Notes: generated by a model not told the origin, from the letters alone. A DNA stretch of 64,000 nt from Gymnorhina tibicen (GCA_013399875.1 VXAZ01000995.1:1074690-1138689), one strand, 5' to 3'. Shown: positions 12,571 to 26,990, counted from the first letter of the stretch. Translations and numbers: made by a program.

Positions 12571-14893
12571 CTGTGAATACACTCCAGGATTTCCTTACAT
12601 CCTAAACCTACACCTTGCTCCCAGCTAGAAAATGCCTTTTCTGGAGCATTCAATAAAAGCAAATGGGATAAAGGGATCTCAACTTCCTTCCCATTTAGAT
12701 ATCTGTGGGAACATCTTTAAGAGCTCTTTCCCCCCATACCTAGAAAATTAGTCCTTTTTAAGCAGCCAGACTGTTAGGCATTCATATTATGCAATCCAAA
12801 TGAGTTGCAACCAGAATGCATCTGAAAGCGGGGGTTTTTTTACATGTAAAAGCATTTAAGCATCTAACAACTACAATTTTGGGAACCCAAAGTTTACAGG
12901 CTAAGGAAATGGGTGAGTAGTAAAAGTGACAGGTCTATATTTCAGTTAAACATGTTTTAGCTTATTTGGCTTATTGAGAAGTGAATATTATCTAAAGATA
13001 CAGCCCGGCAGAATTCCAGAAAAACATGTTCTCTTATTTTACAATGAAAGACCCAAGTCCTGCAGACACTAACTGATGGATATAGTCCCAGCACACATCA
13101 ACCTCCTCTTTCTTGCACCCATATAGGGCCACTGAACCTCAAACTACGGCCCCTTTCTTACTGCAGTTGTAGCATATGTATATAGTGCTTCAGAGCTCTA
13201 TAATAAAGCTACAGCATAAATGAAAATAATCCCAACTATTCTAACAAACTTATTCCTGATTTGTACTAGTGAAAATATAAGGAAATCAGGACTAGTTACT
13301 TTCTGGGAGTATTTGTGGTTTTAAATCCTTTGGAATTTATTATTCTCCTTTCTGATAGTATAAAGCTGACTTAAAGTGAATGCAAATGTAATTTACATTA
13401 AGCAACTTTCCTCTGTCAGTCTTGTGTAAATGTATATTAGCACAGATGGGAAGTACAAAACTGCAAGTGCAAGTTTTACCATACTATGCCAGGAGTCAAT
13501 AGTAGAATTTTGTTAACTTCTCTCATTCTAATGTTAAAACAACTTTTCAATACCTAAACTGAAACAAGTGAAAGCTGTGGGTAGAATAGAGACTTGCCCA
13601 CTTACTAAAGTGCTTGCAACTCTCAAAGAAGTGCTGAAGGGCAACACCAGGAATCCATGAAAACTCCACCTGAAAAATGGAACATAACAGAATTTGCACA
13701 CAGGGGACACTACACGTCTCTTTCTGTGAGGCGCAAAGGGTACAAGAAAGTTGGTAAGTACATGCCCAGGTGAAACCAAGAGCATTAAGGTTAGCAAGAA
13801 CCAAAACCAATGGATTGGATTATCATGACTCTCAACCACAATAATGCTTTGCAGAAAACAAGAGAAGGAGGCAGTGGAAAAGTTTGCCAATAATCTGGCA
13901 TATTAACTGAATGATGACTGCAGTCTTGGTGCAGCTCTGTCTAGCCCAACCAAATGGTTTCCTTCACTGATGCCAGCTACATTATCAGGTATATCAGTAA
14001 TCATATCAGTTGTAACATGTACAGAATTGCTGAGATCAACAGAAACCCAGCACTTGGAAAGAGTTAAAACACATGATTAGACACAGGGCCAAAATCAAAG
14101 GCCCTTCACCCATCCTGCGGGTGGTGCTATCTCAAAGTATAATCACACCCTGGGGTGGCATAAGGCTATTTATCAACTAACTTGCCTATATTTGAGATGG
14201 GCAAGACAGAGACTTTTGTTTAGCATGCATTTAAATGCTGCCAAGCAAGAATTGCAGCTGTGACAACCATCCTGTGAAACTCTCAATTGGGAAAAAAAAA
14301 GAAAGGAATGAATCAATGAATAAAAGGTGTGTGAAAACATGGATACACAGGGACCCCTCTGTCATAAAGCACATGGCACTGAGGGAAGATAGGAATAGAA
14401 AAAGCAGGAACATGGACTGCTGTATGAATTGGTAACCTAAAACTTTTACCCACTTGTTTACAGGTGTGTTATTTCCATGGCAGAAGTCTACAGACCATCT
14501 AAATTAATTAGTCTGCTAGTTAGTGATATGGAAAAGTACCACCCACAACCAGAGTACCAGAAAGAACACAGTTTCTTATCTTTTTATTCTGGTCTGATCT
14601 GCAATGACTAAAGGGAAAGGAAACGGTAAGAATCTCTATGCCTTTACATGATACACAGAGATGTATGTCTTTCTACTAATATACTCAGTTTACAGTCAGG
14701 CTCAACATGGAGCTCTCAGAACATACCTATTAAGGATGTTCATTAAGAAGTGGCTATCAAGGTCCCAAGCCATTCAATGACCCCTTCAGAATTTTGCTTG
14801 AAAAATAGAATAACTAGAATGGGCAAGGTTGAAAAATTAAAGTATGTGAATGGTATTAGTGAAAACCAACCCTTCTCTTTGTCGTGCCTCACC

Positions 14894-14915
14894 AAAAAAA
14901 AAAAAAAAAAAAAAA
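14894..14915. repeat. Poly-A run (22 bases)
   Basis: Twenty-two consecutive A, followed by an A/G-rich stretch. No retrocopy or LINE body is recognisable directly upstream, and no matching target duplication was noticed. It is most simply a mononucleotide microsatellite. Confidence 0.95.
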
Positions 14916-15973
14916 GAAGGAAAAGGTAAGAGATCCAAATCTCCTTCCTTTGAACTAGAGTTAATATGCATAGAGAAAAAAAGGACTTGAATTTTCACAG
15001 TGAATTGGCATACTGTGCAATTTAATGCCAGAATAGGTCAGTAAGTCAAATACCATAACTGTATTTTTTAAAGAACTGTATGTTTCATGACAACTAGCAA
15101 CTTTTGGAGCTATCGAACTAAGATAATGAGGATAATCAAATCTCATGCTTCATTCTACAAAATGATTACCTATAGGAGTTCACCCTATAGAGCAAAGATT
15201 TTTCCTCCAAATGCTAAGTGCATTGTTGGTAGGTTGATTTATTTTCTTGCAAGGAGGAAGCTTTCCCTTTCCTCTGCTGCACTGGATATGTTCTGTGCTG
15301 AGAAGAGGACACCAGCTTGCTTTGCCAGGTATGCCAAAACCTATTTAAAGATCTGACTTGGAAGAGAAATCTACTGTATGTGAATTTAAGCTAATGCATT
15401 TTATCTCACAAATGGGGCAGCTGAAGAGAGCTTGCACGGTTGGTTACAACAAGTCAGCTGATAGGCACTAACTTGTTAAACTGCCATAATACAATTGTCT
15501 CCCACACTGTGCCCATATCCTGAGGAAGAGAGGGACAAATGGCTGAGCATGCTGAGATACCATGAGGTAAAGCCAGTGTGGTTTTTTTCCACGGCTTTTG
15601 GGATTTTTCACAGACTGCCTACACTGTGCAAGCAAATGCGTTTGTCAGTACTTTTAAAAAGCAGACTGCTGTGTAATTTTGGAGTCTTCCTGTTCTTCTC
15701 CTCTACTTCTCTCTTCTTATAAGCACATTCACACACAGACATGATTTTACAGAGATAAACCCTAAATAACCATATTTGTTTCTCAAGGCTGACTGATGTG
15801 GTGAATATTAAAACTCACATGGAAATTCTCCTTTGGGTGAATGATCTGAGAGTGTTGGAAATTCTTCACACACATGTCCACAACATCCACAGCTTCACAG
15901 ACAGACACAGGTAGGCTGAAAGAGCAATCAGGATACCATCTGTGTTTGGCAGAAGATTTCTAACCACTTTGCT

Positions 15974-15999
15974 GCTCTCTCTCTCTCTTGTCTCTCTCA
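15974..15999. repeat. CT-rich simple repeat
   Basis: A (CT)7-type run is interrupted by 'tgt' and then resumes, ending in 'ctctcag'. The pyrimidine tract plus AG looks like a splice acceptor, but nothing downstream supports an exon. Confidence 0.85.
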
Positions 16000-18900
16000 G
16001 TGTGAAGAGACAGAGGAACCCATGGAGATTCGGTGAGAATTTAAACAGAACATAATGAGGGCTGCACTGACAACTGTGGATTCGAAGTAGATGAAAAATG
16101 AGTGCTAGAGCAGAAATGGTGCTATGGATTCAGAGGGGATCTCTGAAGTGGCTAGCACAGGCACAGCTGTAAAGGCTCAACCTGCTCCTCCCTTGCTCCC
16201 CCATCCCCAGCTCTACTTCTGTATGCAAGGTTTTACAGTTCACAGCAGCTGGTTGCTGTTGATACCAATTTGAGCAACCCTCTAAAGTGCGTGACAAAGC
16301 AAATCTCATGTACCTTGAATGAAGAATGTTGAATTCCTCCACATTCTGAAAATGCATACCTTTTTTATGCACATTTGCATTTAAAATAGTGCTAGCAAAA
16401 ACTAGATTATAAAGACAGTTGTTTTTCTTGATGCCTGTCCTGTTAGCATCATACACATGTAATTTAAACTTTTTCTATAGCTTTGCAGGATCTTTTGCAT
16501 TTCCTTTGTGCAATTCGAGTGTAGTCTATGCAGTTTGGAGCCTTCTGGTCAACTGAGGGGCTTGATGGACACAAATCCACTGATGTCACTGAAATGATGG
16601 TCTCTATAACTGCAGACACGAATGTGATATTCTGCCTGGGAAGATATCTACAGAGTTACAGGAAAGACAAGGACAGTAAGAGGGAGCATATTATTTTCTT
16701 TGTGGATGTCTAGAGACGAACATGTCTGGCAGTCATGGTGTTGCATTCAAAATAGTCTTACCCAGCCCAGAAAAGGCAAAAGGAGGAAGAACACTCTTAT
16801 ATTCCTAATACTGGATTTCTCTTTCACAATTCTGCCAGTGTCAGAATATCATACCATAAACAAGTTAACATTACTGCATCAATTAGCAAATGTATGCAAC
16901 TGACTGGTCTGTGTCATCTTTTAGGCCTTAAGAATACCAGAAAATTAAACAAAAGATCCTGGAACCCAAGTAAGTCTTGGCACATCCATTACTTCAGAGT
17001 CTATTGAGTATTTGGATTATATGGCTCAATTTGCCATTTTGTTCAGAAAGGGATCCAGTTTGTGTGATTATGGACGTCAGTGTCACTCAGTAATAGGAGT
17101 CAGGGAACAATAAGATCAAGTTAGACCTTGTCCTGCCTTCTCAGCAAAAATAGCAAACCAATTGTGATTACAAAATTTTTTAATGGGCAATGCTTTCTGA
17201 TTTAGTTATTAAAAGAGTATAGAACAAGTTGAGATGGGCTCTTAAACAACGAGCAAATCTCACAAACTGGCAACAAAAAAATTCACAAAATGTTCCTGGT
17301 ATGTGGCCTCTACAGCCCAGAGTAATACTTTTCTTTCCGAATAATTACTTTAATAACCTGTAATATCATAACTCCTTACTACCCTTAAGGGAGGAGGAGA
17401 AGAGAGAAGACAGGAAAGAACACCTTTACTTTCAAGATACCTTCCTGAGTTTGCAGAATGGATGATTTGAGAAAGTATCAGTTTACTTACGCTCCATAAT
17501 TAACCCAACTATGTTAGCACTCAGGATACTGCTAAGGATTTTACAGAGATCCAAAGAAACACAACCCTGACCCAAAGAAAATAATCTCTGTGAAATTAGG
17601 CTCTTTAATTTAAAAATTACTGAAATAAATAAGTACCTCCCAAAAATAATTTTTAGAATTCTTTTTTCTGTCTGAAAAAATTTTATTGAACTGAAATCAA
17701 TTAAAACACTAGAGTCTGCATATCTCAAACACATATCAAGAGCAAAATTCCAATGTTGTAGCATCCATGAAGCAAAACAGGCTTTAAACATAATTCTGTT
17801 TTTATTTTATTATCAAACAGATGAAGGATTGTTAAAGGATGGTATACTTATTTGAAAAACTGGTCCAGAATGTTATCATCAGAAATTACAAAGAACTAAG
17901 TATCTTTGTAAATCTGCTGTTTATTTTAGGGCCTACGTAGGAGTTGAGATTGTTAAAACCATTTTGGTCATTTAGCAGATGCAAAGGCCAAAAACCACTG
18001 AGATTTTACAAGACTCCCTATCAAAATGGTTTGAATCAGTGGTTTTGAATTTATGCAGTTTAGAAACCCACTACAAATCCTCCAAAATGAATTAAGCTTG
18101 CACTGGAAATTTATGTTTATGCACAAGAAACTTCTTTACCTTAGAATCTTCAGTAGTTTGTAAACCAACGAAAGCTTTTGGACTTAATATTGAAACATGT
18201 ATGAAGCAGAAGTTAGGAATAGAAGACCTTTTCTTGCAGTGGATGAAAATCATCTGTGAAATTCTGTAGAAAACAGCAGTGCTCAACATTCATGGATGAC
18301 ATGGAGTAAATGCTGGGATGATAAAATGTGATATATGTAGATAGATATAAGGGGAAGCACACTGGGAAAACTTGTCTTACATTCACACCATTACTACTCA
18401 GTGGAGAAAGTTGATCTTTAAAATATTAAAGACACTTCCATGAAAACTATCAAGTCAGTAGTCATCACAAAAGTAAATGAAGTGTTCAGAATCCTTAAGA
18501 AAAGAGTGGAAAAGATAAAAGAAAACCTCATCATACTACAGTAGAAATCCCCAATTAGCCATTCTATGACTATAAAGGGATCAGCTCCCATCTAGTAAAA
18601 ATTATATGCTATAATGGGAAAAGTTTCAGATATACATCTGAAGGATCTCAGCCTGGAATAGTTTCTCTACAGGAATGACTGAGGAGATGAGGACTATCCT
18701 GTCTGGTCTACAAAATCCCAAGTGGCCTGAGGAGTTTGTGTAAGGCCCAGATACCTGTTGTTATCTTCCATTTCAAGTACTAAGGACCTTTAAAGGAACC
18801 AGACTCTAAACACACAAAAGGAGATGTTTATGGAGCAGATAGCAGCCCAGTGGATCTCCCTGCCAAAAGAAAAGGATAAGGAATATTTACATGGGTTCCA

Positions 18901-21900
18901 GAGGTGGAAGAAAGAACTGTAGGTTGCTAAACGAAGAAATTCAGGCTCAGGAATTCCTGTTAACACAACATAAAAGGATGTTTGAGGAGAATGACAGGGG
19001 AAGATCATATATGTTTCCCATGTCTTTTCCTGGTATGTCCTTGCACTTGCACTTACAGATACCATTTGGGAAAGGACACTGTTGGATGAACCCTAGACTG
19101 ACCCAAAGTGAATGCTTTTTTAGAATCACTTAATTAAATGGGCAGAAATAGCAGGTATTGTCAACATATTCCATTAATTTGCACCTATAAGACACTTTCT
19201 CTGATAAAGGACTTGGTTGGTCTTTTGGTCTATTACAGCACAATGTACAAAATAGTGTTGCAAAACTCCATTTGTTGAGAATATCGTGAACGGCTTGTGT
19301 CAAAAGGAAAGTCTTTTGATATCAGGCTTTTGTTCAAGTACAATTTATGTTAACAATAAAATAATAGAAGAGTAGAGAAAAGAATGAGAGGTGTTTATTA
19401 TTAATATAAAGTGTGCTTTTTTGATCTCCCATGGCTAGGTATCATAGCAGTACCTTTCATCTCAGACTGTAGTGGAAGGAGTTAATGTCTTATACAGAAG
19501 AACAATTAGTGAACAAACCATAAGGTGCTGTATTTAGCAACGTTTTTGTGCAAAACTGGATCTTGGCACTTCATGGGGAAAGGAAGAATTTGTCTTTGTA
19601 CTCATTGGGTGCATTAAAACCTATTGAAATTTTTGTGTCACCAGTACAGTAGGCAATCAGATGGAACACAACAAAACTGTTTCTAAATAATATATTTGTT
19701 TCTGAATAATTTCTCCAATTTATCCACTTTTCATGAATTTCAGAATAACTACAAAAGTTGAACAGCTATGGGTTTCATGTCATCCTTGTATTCATGAAAT
19801 GGCAGCTGCATAATACTGCCTGGTACTGCAACATGTAATTGAAATTAGTTCTTAAGAATACATTAATACAAGCCTTTGTTTAAGTTCATGGGCCAACTTC
19901 AACCCTGATGGAAGCCCAGTGAAGGCAGTGAATTTAAATTATGTTGACATCAGGTGTTGATTTTAAAATGTTGACAGGATAGCATTTCAGATATCAAAAT
20001 GTCACAGAAGTTGGAGAAAGAGGTCTGGAAATGTCAAAAACTGAGAACTGCCAGTGTTCATTGGAGTAGCAACAATTGCAAGCCTCAATCTAGCCAGTGA
20101 GAGGCCACATGAAAGAAATCTGTGATTAGAAGAAATGTCCTGGCTTAATCAGCTAAAATCCTATATGGCTAATGACAGAAGATCTTGTCCATGAACTCAG
20201 AAATGCTTGATAGGTCTGTGACTGATAATAACTATAAAGTTTATTTGATTTCATTCAGACTGTGGCTTGAACAATTCCAAATTACAATTAGGCTGGGGCA
20301 AAAATAACAGAGAAGGAAGCAGTTTAGAACAACCTTCAACTTGAAAATATAGTAAAATAATTATCTGAGCTAAGACACCTAAGAAGAGCATGGGAATGTC
20401 TTCTGCCTATCCCCTTGCCATGGTACATGAGGTTCCAGATTTACAAAGAAACTTGAAAAGTGTGAGGTTAGCATTTCACCTGGCTCTGATGTTGTTCAAG
20501 TTCTAAGCTTCTGGCACTAATCCCTTGCCCTCATCAACCTCCACTTATCTAGATTGCAGGAAAGGTTATATTACCATACTTGAACATGCTGGAAATGTGT
20601 ATTTGAACATTTAATTTCCTTTGGAAAACTACAGTATAAAGTAAGGGAGTAATTATCCCAAAAAAACCTTACCAAAATCTAAATGTTACCAAAGTTGCAT
20701 CAATCTTCGAATACTGCTTAATTTTCTCAATTATTTCATCTTACTGCATTTCATCATGCTGCTAAAACATGATGGACTTGATTGGAATTAATAGTAATAT
20801 TTCAATGCTTCTTGTCTCTGAATCCATTGCTGAAAATAGGAAATATTTTTAGTGCTGTGAAGTTGTGTTTTAGCAAGAGAAACAGTAAAATAATCATAAA
20901 ATATATTCATAGATTTGTTCAAATTGCCCCAGTGAGAAAAAATAAAATGGTGTGCAAGGAGTAAGGAAGTAAAAAACATGGTGGTTAACCCACACACCAA
21001 GAACATTCTGAATGCTGTGGTTAATTAGAGAAAAGTCAATTGTTTAACGTGAAAGATGGCTCATTATTTAAGTATACCCAGAAAAAGGGTAATTAGTTTA
21101 CTTAACCAAGTGTACTGTTATTTTGTCTTCTTCTTTGTGTTCTGAATGATGTTAAATGTATTTGATTTAATCCATACAATTTTATTCATTTTTGTTACAA
21201 ACTATCAATGAAAATCAATGAATCATCTAGCTACGTTTGTCTCTTGGAGTGAACAATAAGCAAAGGAAATAAAAGTAATTTAATTTAGTGTTAATAAACT
21301 GCAAACTGATGTTTACAATAAATCAGCCACTATTACCATGCTTAATAGTTGTGAATGAGACAAAGCAGATGTGGATATATCTCTCTTTTTCTTTTCCTTA
21401 CTCTTAGGGGTGAATCTCTCCTACACCCTTCTAAATGAGCACATTGGTTGTTCAAGTGGGTGTATAAAAGGACCATTTTATAAAATAAGAGCCAAATAAG
21501 AGCCAAGGCCAAGAGTCTTAATTCCTCAGGTTTGTTTTCTTACCAGGAAAAAAAAAAATAAAAGAGATGGATGTTCAGTTTCCCTGCAACATTTAAACAG
21601 ATGCGACAGTCTATAAACAGAAGGAAAGGAGAAGAAAAGAAGAAAAGGCCCTTACAGGTTAAACGTTTTCATTCAACTTCTCTTTTGCATAGTATCTTTA
21701 TGCAATATTCCAGTCCCCCGGAAAAGAACAGTAGCTGTACAAACATTATTAATTTCAATTTACAAAGGTCTTACTGTGTTCTTGATTTTCCAGAGACATT
21801 ATTAGAGATTAAAACATTGTGTTTCTGATAAGTTTTTCTAAACATAACCATAGCAGCTAATGTTCTGGACATACAGAAGATGCCATCTGCATTAGCCACT

Positions 21901-22314
21901 GTGTCTCTGCTTCAGGAATCAGTGACAAAAAATATAGGAACCAAGTGAGAAAGAAATCCTTTCCAAAAATCCCTTACTATCACCGCACTCAGAATATCCA
22001 GAACTCACCTTATGTTTCTACAAGATTGCTTCCTAAGTAGCTTCATCTCTGGAATTATACCCAGGATGAGTTACACTCCCAGCATATTTTTAGAAAGTTT
22101 ATAAGAGCTAAGAAAGGCAGAGAGGAGGAGGAGCACACAGAAGAACCAAAAATATTTTATGCTTTTGCGAGTAATTAATTCCACAGTATAAAAGTCTGAA
22201 AAGGGAACGGGCCTGGAGAGCAAATCTGCATGCTAATGCACGCCAATATTTAAAAACTGCACAGCAGTCTTTATCCAAGGATCTTTGCAAAAATGGGTAT
22301 CACAGATACTGCAT

Positions 22315-22403
22315 TTTGCTAAAGGTCACTCAGCAAGCTGAAACATGAGCAGAAGTGAGGTGTTCTGTCTCCTGTGTCTGTACCCTACCCACCACAAGAC
22401 ACC
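22315..22403 (-). repeat. Old amniote interspersed repeat (MIR/L2-like 3' part)
   Basis: Phrases near 22322 ('aaaggtcactcagcaag'), 22352 ('gcagaagtgaggtgttctgtctcctg') and 22381 ('taccctacccacca') follow the same order as the repeat at 8285-8440. In that family a 'aaggtcacacagcaagt' block is followed by 'cagagct..aacccaggtctcctga' and then a 'ccctaaccact' block. The identity is moderate, as expected of a very old insertion. I see no coding potential. Confidence 0.6.
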
Positions 22404-22625
22404 ACAGCCCTGTTAAGATGAACTGCTATGAAGAGAGGCTTTTGTCTGATTAATCTTTTGTCCTGTCAGGTTCACAACACCCCTTGCAAAATTGTAGTTC
22501 AAGGTCTTCTGATGTTTACCTAACATATCACCACTTATTTCTCTGAGGTTTTTATAACTCAGGCATGAAAAATTTGCTCCAGGGTGAAAGTTGGCATGAA
22601 AGTGTCTCCAGCCAGGAGTACAGCC

Positions 22626-22653
22626 TTTTTTTTTTTTCCTTTTTTTTTTTTTT
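22626..22653. repeat. Interrupted poly-T run
   Basis: Twelve T, then CC, then fourteen T. Read on the minus strand it could be the A-tail of a retroposed element, but no element body is recognisable on either side. Confidence 0.95.
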
Positions 22654-25600
22654 AACTAAATTTAGGGAAAGGGGGAAAAAAAGGCTAAAGAATTTCCACG
22701 AGCTTGCAAAGCTGGAAACACAAGATCATTTACTTGAACCAGTTTGCCCAGACCTAACTTTAATGAGAATCATACCATGCCTTAACTCAAAATTAACCCA
22801 AAGCATTGTTATTGACTCAGTCCTTTTTTCCATCAGAGTTCAGTGGGATTTGAAGGGGGTTTTGGGTATTTTTAGTTTTTTTGAAGTAGTCCACTGTGGT
22901 AAAACACTAATAGCAGGAATGTTGTGAGGCCTTAAAATCACTGGAATTTCCAGCTCATGATGATTTGTCTGAACTTCAGATAAGAGGACACCCACTTCAC
23001 AACTCTCAAATTAACACTCAAGTTCACCTGTAAGTTGTGAATCCTACCATAGCATTAGGGAGGGTACTAAAATTTGCCCCTGATCCATATGTTTCCACAA
23101 GTGCTTCAGGCATCCTGCAGCATGCAAGGTATCCTTCTTGGGACAACTATGCAGCTCAGCCATGGGCAACGTGCTTTGCCCAAGGCTGGCATGCAAACAA
23201 GTTTTACTCTGATTTAATTTTTTTACATTCTTTGGCTGGGCTGCTGCCCAGACTGCCTCAAATTCACCACCATCATTACAGGCTTCAGATGGTCTTTCCA
23301 TAGTCTATACTTGACTTTCTCTTGCAGACATGGTGCGAATGATAAAAGACAGGCTTCAGAGGTTCCAGAGAGGAAAAGGGTCTTTTGCGAAAGCTGCTAA
23401 TATGGAAAATGTCCTACATGCAGATGTATTAGATCACAGATTAAAGATACCCTGTCTGATTACCCTACCCCACCACGTGAAGTGAAGTAGGCACTACCAG
23501 ATAAAAAACATGGCCCCTGTACAAAGAGATTAAAATCTGACCTAACTCACATGGATTGCTGGCAGCACATGACTATTTTTCAGTCCAGGTCTCAACTACA
23601 CAAGCACAAAATGTACTCCCACACCTTCTTACACACAAAAAGGAGAGTTTTCAATGTAAAAATATGTGTCTTTAATAAGCCTCCAATGGATTTCTAAAAC
23701 TCAGGACTTCAGACTAGGGAAGTCTGGCTTCAATAATAATAATTTTGGAAGGAATTCTAGGTAATGTAAGGGAATACGGATATTTAGATCTTTGAAAAAA
23801 ATGGTCTGTGTTTCCTAATTTCTAAACTGTTTGTTTACTTTATGTTTTGCTGTCTTACTGTTGCATTACCAAGATATTGAGATTCCAAGAAAGTGAATTT
23901 ATTTTACAAAAACTTCCCAGCCTGTCTAAAGTGTGGTACAACATTTGGCACCATTGAATAATGGCGTTGTCAAATTTAAAGGCTGTCTTTCCTCATAAAA
24001 ATATCTTTCTGTCCTCAAAGAACTGTAGGGCAATAATCTCTCTTAATTTTAGTGTTCCTGAATAAGAGTCTAAAGATTTCCGATTCTTTTTCTTTAAACT
24101 ACCTTTTGAAAGATCTGGTGGTGACAGGCCACACCAAAGTGCCTACAGGGACAGCCAAATATTCTACCTTTTATTTGCCTGAAGATTACTGCTTTTCCTC
24201 GTCTCATCTTTCTTCCTTCAAATGCCATAGGACTTATCAACCCTTACCTTGTCACAATGGCTTTCACAAATGCCTCCCAGGACTGGCTCTTGGCAAATTA
24301 AAGACTACTTACTTAATTCTGGAGGAGGTACAGAGACAAATTTTCGGGTAATTTGATATTTACAGGGCTGGAGCACCTTCCAGCCACAATTGTTTAAAAT
24401 TGTACAGCTATATAGTGGTCTGCAAGGGGAGAAAAATAGTTGATTACAGATAAAACAGCAGTAAGTTTATAACCAATTTCAGAGGTACAACGCAGTTTCC
24501 AGCTGTGAAAAGTTACCAGACAGGGAGAACATGGAGGCCTATGAAAGAGGACAAATGTGAATTTGTAGCGAGATAGTAAAAGAGATTCTAATCCTTTTCC
24601 AAAGTAAAGTCATTAATCGGGGACAGATTTAGGACAGCCAATGGGTGTTTTGACTCCAGCTTCAGTGAAGTGAGAAGTCACCTACTTTTTTCAGCATCAA
24701 CATCTGTAGCTGTTTCTGCTTTTACAGATTTTGAAAACAAAGCTTTTTAATATGTATATTTATAGTCTTCAACATTGAGAAGCAACAAGAAAAAAATCTT
24801 GGAGCTGCTGATAGCTTTGCAGTGTAAGAGCTTACAGGATTCTTTATATTCTTCCTGCCTAATAACTTTGGATTACTTCCTGTTTACTGTCAGTGCATCT
24901 AATGCGTGTGTCAGCTTGGTGCAGCACTGACATGATATATGCATTAGACCACACACTGATAGCAAAAACAGAGTTACTCGATTCTGACAGGACAAGAAAA
25001 TTACCCACAAGCAGTAAAATATAGGGTTGCCATGTGACTACGTTCTGCTTCAAAACCATGTATCACGTGGTGATAGCACAAGAATTAGAGGATTGTGAGA
25101 GATACTGGAACTGCAAAGGCAGTTATCTGGGCCCTTTGCCTACATGCCCCATGCATTAATATGCCCACCTGCTTTGATCTCCCTTGTGTCCTGATGGGCT
25201 GCTGAGGTCTGCTTGGAGTTTTTGTGCATTGTTTCTTACCACAGTCACTACACACCTTGTGCATTGCCTTGTTTCCCTTGTAGCACCAATTCCCTTTGTT
25301 GGTAATGACTCTGCTGCTCACCTACCCCCACACACACCTTCTGGTCACACTGCCTGCCCTGCTCTAAATCTACCTGCCAGACTGAGAGAGTTAAGGCAGT
25401 CCAGGGGGAAAAGGAAGGGGGTAACAGAAAATTTACTGCCAATGTCAATAGTTTAGTTTTCTCTTCAGAAAATGCAGACTTGCAATGAATTAAGACTGAA
25501 ATACCTTGCAATCTTATTGATATTCTAATTACAAATCTGAAGCATCCAATTCACCACCTTAGGGAAAATAAGGAAGAAGCAAATTATTATCTACAGATAA

Positions 25601-26436
25601 AACAATATGGTTGAGGTAGTTAAGATCATGTGCTTCATTTCCTAAGAAAATTCTGGGGTTTTATTTGGTTAATGTGAGATACTGAAAGGTAAGTCATTGG
25701 TTAAAAGTCTTATATGTGTATTTGTGCCTTTACTGTGATTTGCATAAATGCCGACTGTGCTACCTGAAAGCATTCCTGTTCTGATTTATGGGTGTGTTTG
25801 TATTGCTCATATCATAAATCTTCTTCTCTACGACACTTCTGTTCTGGTATTTATTGACCAAAGACAATTTGCGTTAAGAATGTTTTGAGATCTTGCCAGA
25901 TATGCACTAGGGGATATTTGAGAAAACATTCAGTACTCAAGTGAATGAATCTAGGAAAGTGTATGATCTCACTACCCAGACAAACATTTTGCCATAATAT
26001 TTTAGTACCCTATTTTATTAAGAGAAACCTATGTTTCCATATGCATCTATTTACCAAAGATTCATTTCATTTAGGCCAAATCAAAATAAGTGCTGGAAGA
26101 AGATAATTTAGGCTACCAGCCTCAGGCTGGTGATTATGGCTCAGCAAACAAATCTTGAGGGTTAGATCTTCTTTTACTGAATCTAGCTCAAGCTTGAGAA
26201 CTACCCTGTATTGAAACAAAATGCCTAAACATGCCCTCTCTTACCTATTTCTAGCAATTTTACTTCAAGGACAGAATTCTTTGTTGCTAATTATTATTAT
26301 TATTATCAGGTCTGAAAATACATAGACATTATTGATTGAAATGAACACTTTTCACTACTGGAAGATGTACATCTTCACTGTAAGAGAGGTAGACACCAAA
26401 TAAACAGGCTGTATGAACAGTGGGAGAAATACGTTC
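22654..26436. other. Non-coding stretch, no gene seen
   Basis: At 23037-23303 two long frames lie opposite each other on the two strands (88 and 85 codons), and similar opposed pairs occur at 25085-25511. Opposed frames of equal length with no domain are usual in non-coding DNA that happens to be stop-poor. A pyrimidine tract ending in 'tcttgcag' near 23320 resembles a splice acceptor, but I see no matching exon. An (ATT)n run lies at 26289-26307. Confidence 0.6.
26289..26307. repeat. (ATT)n microsatellite
   Basis: About six tandem ATT/TTA units, uninterrupted. Simple repeat. Confidence 0.92.
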
Positions 26437-26512
26437 ATGAGAAACTGAGGCACAAGGAGATGAAGGGGTGTTTGTGCAAGGAAAAATCATTTCTGCAGCA
26501 TCTGGTGGCTTA
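26437..26512 (-). repeat. Old MIR/L2-like repeat fragment
   Basis: The phrase gaaactgaggcacaaggag, followed by 'atgaag', at 26440-26465 is close to the 'gaaactgaggcacagagag' core shared by MIR-type SINEs and L2 3' ends in amniotes. The following 'gtgcaagg..' and 'gcagcatctggtgg' fit the next part of the same series loosely. The core is convincing; the downstream limit is approximate. Confidence 0.6.
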
Positions 26513-26935
26513 AGGGTGCATTTCTTGGTGCTCATCCCATGACATAAACTTCATATGATACCCCCACCTGGAACTGCAGTGCTAGGAACACAGATTCACC
26601 CACTTCAGGGCTTTACATGGCTTGATTTGGCTCAAAGTCAACCTTTCCCCTGGTATTAGGCACTCTTCCTTTGAAGAGAAGAGGGAAAGAGCAGGGATTC
26701 CCCACATGGTGTTCTTTCCCCAGCTGGCCATTCCTATGCAAAGCAGGGTCACAGCACCCACACTTCAGCTGGGAGATGCTGCCATCTTTGGAGGATCTCT
26801 ACATGCCAGCTGCTCCTGACTTGGAAGCTGTTGTGGGAGTCTTCAGTCCCTCCTTCCAAATCAGTTTAACTTTGTAAGAAACATCTAGAGATTCATTTGG
26901 CCAAAGAGGGAAAGCAAGACTGAGCATGAATCTCT

Positions 26936-26990
26936 ATCCTACTAGTCAGGGCACTCACCTGGAAGAAAGGGCTCCAGTCTCGTTTCAATG
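26936..26990 (+). repeat. Old amniote repeat fragment ('gtcagggcactcacctgg' type)
   Basis: The phrase agtcagggcactcacctgga (26944-26963) followed by 'ggctccagtctcgtttcaa' matches the start of a dispersed sauropsid repeat in which a 'ctagtggtcagggcactcacctggga' block precedes 'gacccaggttcaa'. This is the opposite end and orientation of the family seen at 8285 and 22315. It lies 424 bp after the reverse-oriented piece at 26437-26512. Confidence 0.5.

Larger units (their letters stand above)
12571..22314. other. Non-coding stretch, no gene seen
   Basis: Frames of up to 118 codons occur (for example on the minus strand at 13534-13890), but overlapping frames in the same interval and the lack of any recognisable domain argue that they are chance. 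Low-complexity pieces inside are the A run at 14894-14915 and a CT-rich run at about 15974-15999. I recognise no transposable element, though diverged ones are probably present. Confidence 0.6.

Noticed and set aside
13534..13890. 118-codon minus-strand frame with hydrophobic segments
   Set aside because: A second frame (13547-13810) is open over the same bases in another phase, and neither shows a family resemblance. Hydrophobic stretches are common in translated AT-rich DNA.
22565..22927. 120-codon plus-strand frame
   Set aside because: It runs through the interrupted poly-T tract, giving a Phe run. No domain is recognisable on either side.
23300..23335. Splice-acceptor-like pyrimidine tract ending 'tcttgcag', and a similar one near 31207-31222
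   Set aside because: Pyrimidine tracts with AG are frequent by chance. No donor, coding frame or paired exon supports either.
25609..25632. let-7-like phrase 'tgaggtagttaag'
   Set aside because: It departs from let-7 after eight bases and no complementary arm lies within 80 bp on either side.
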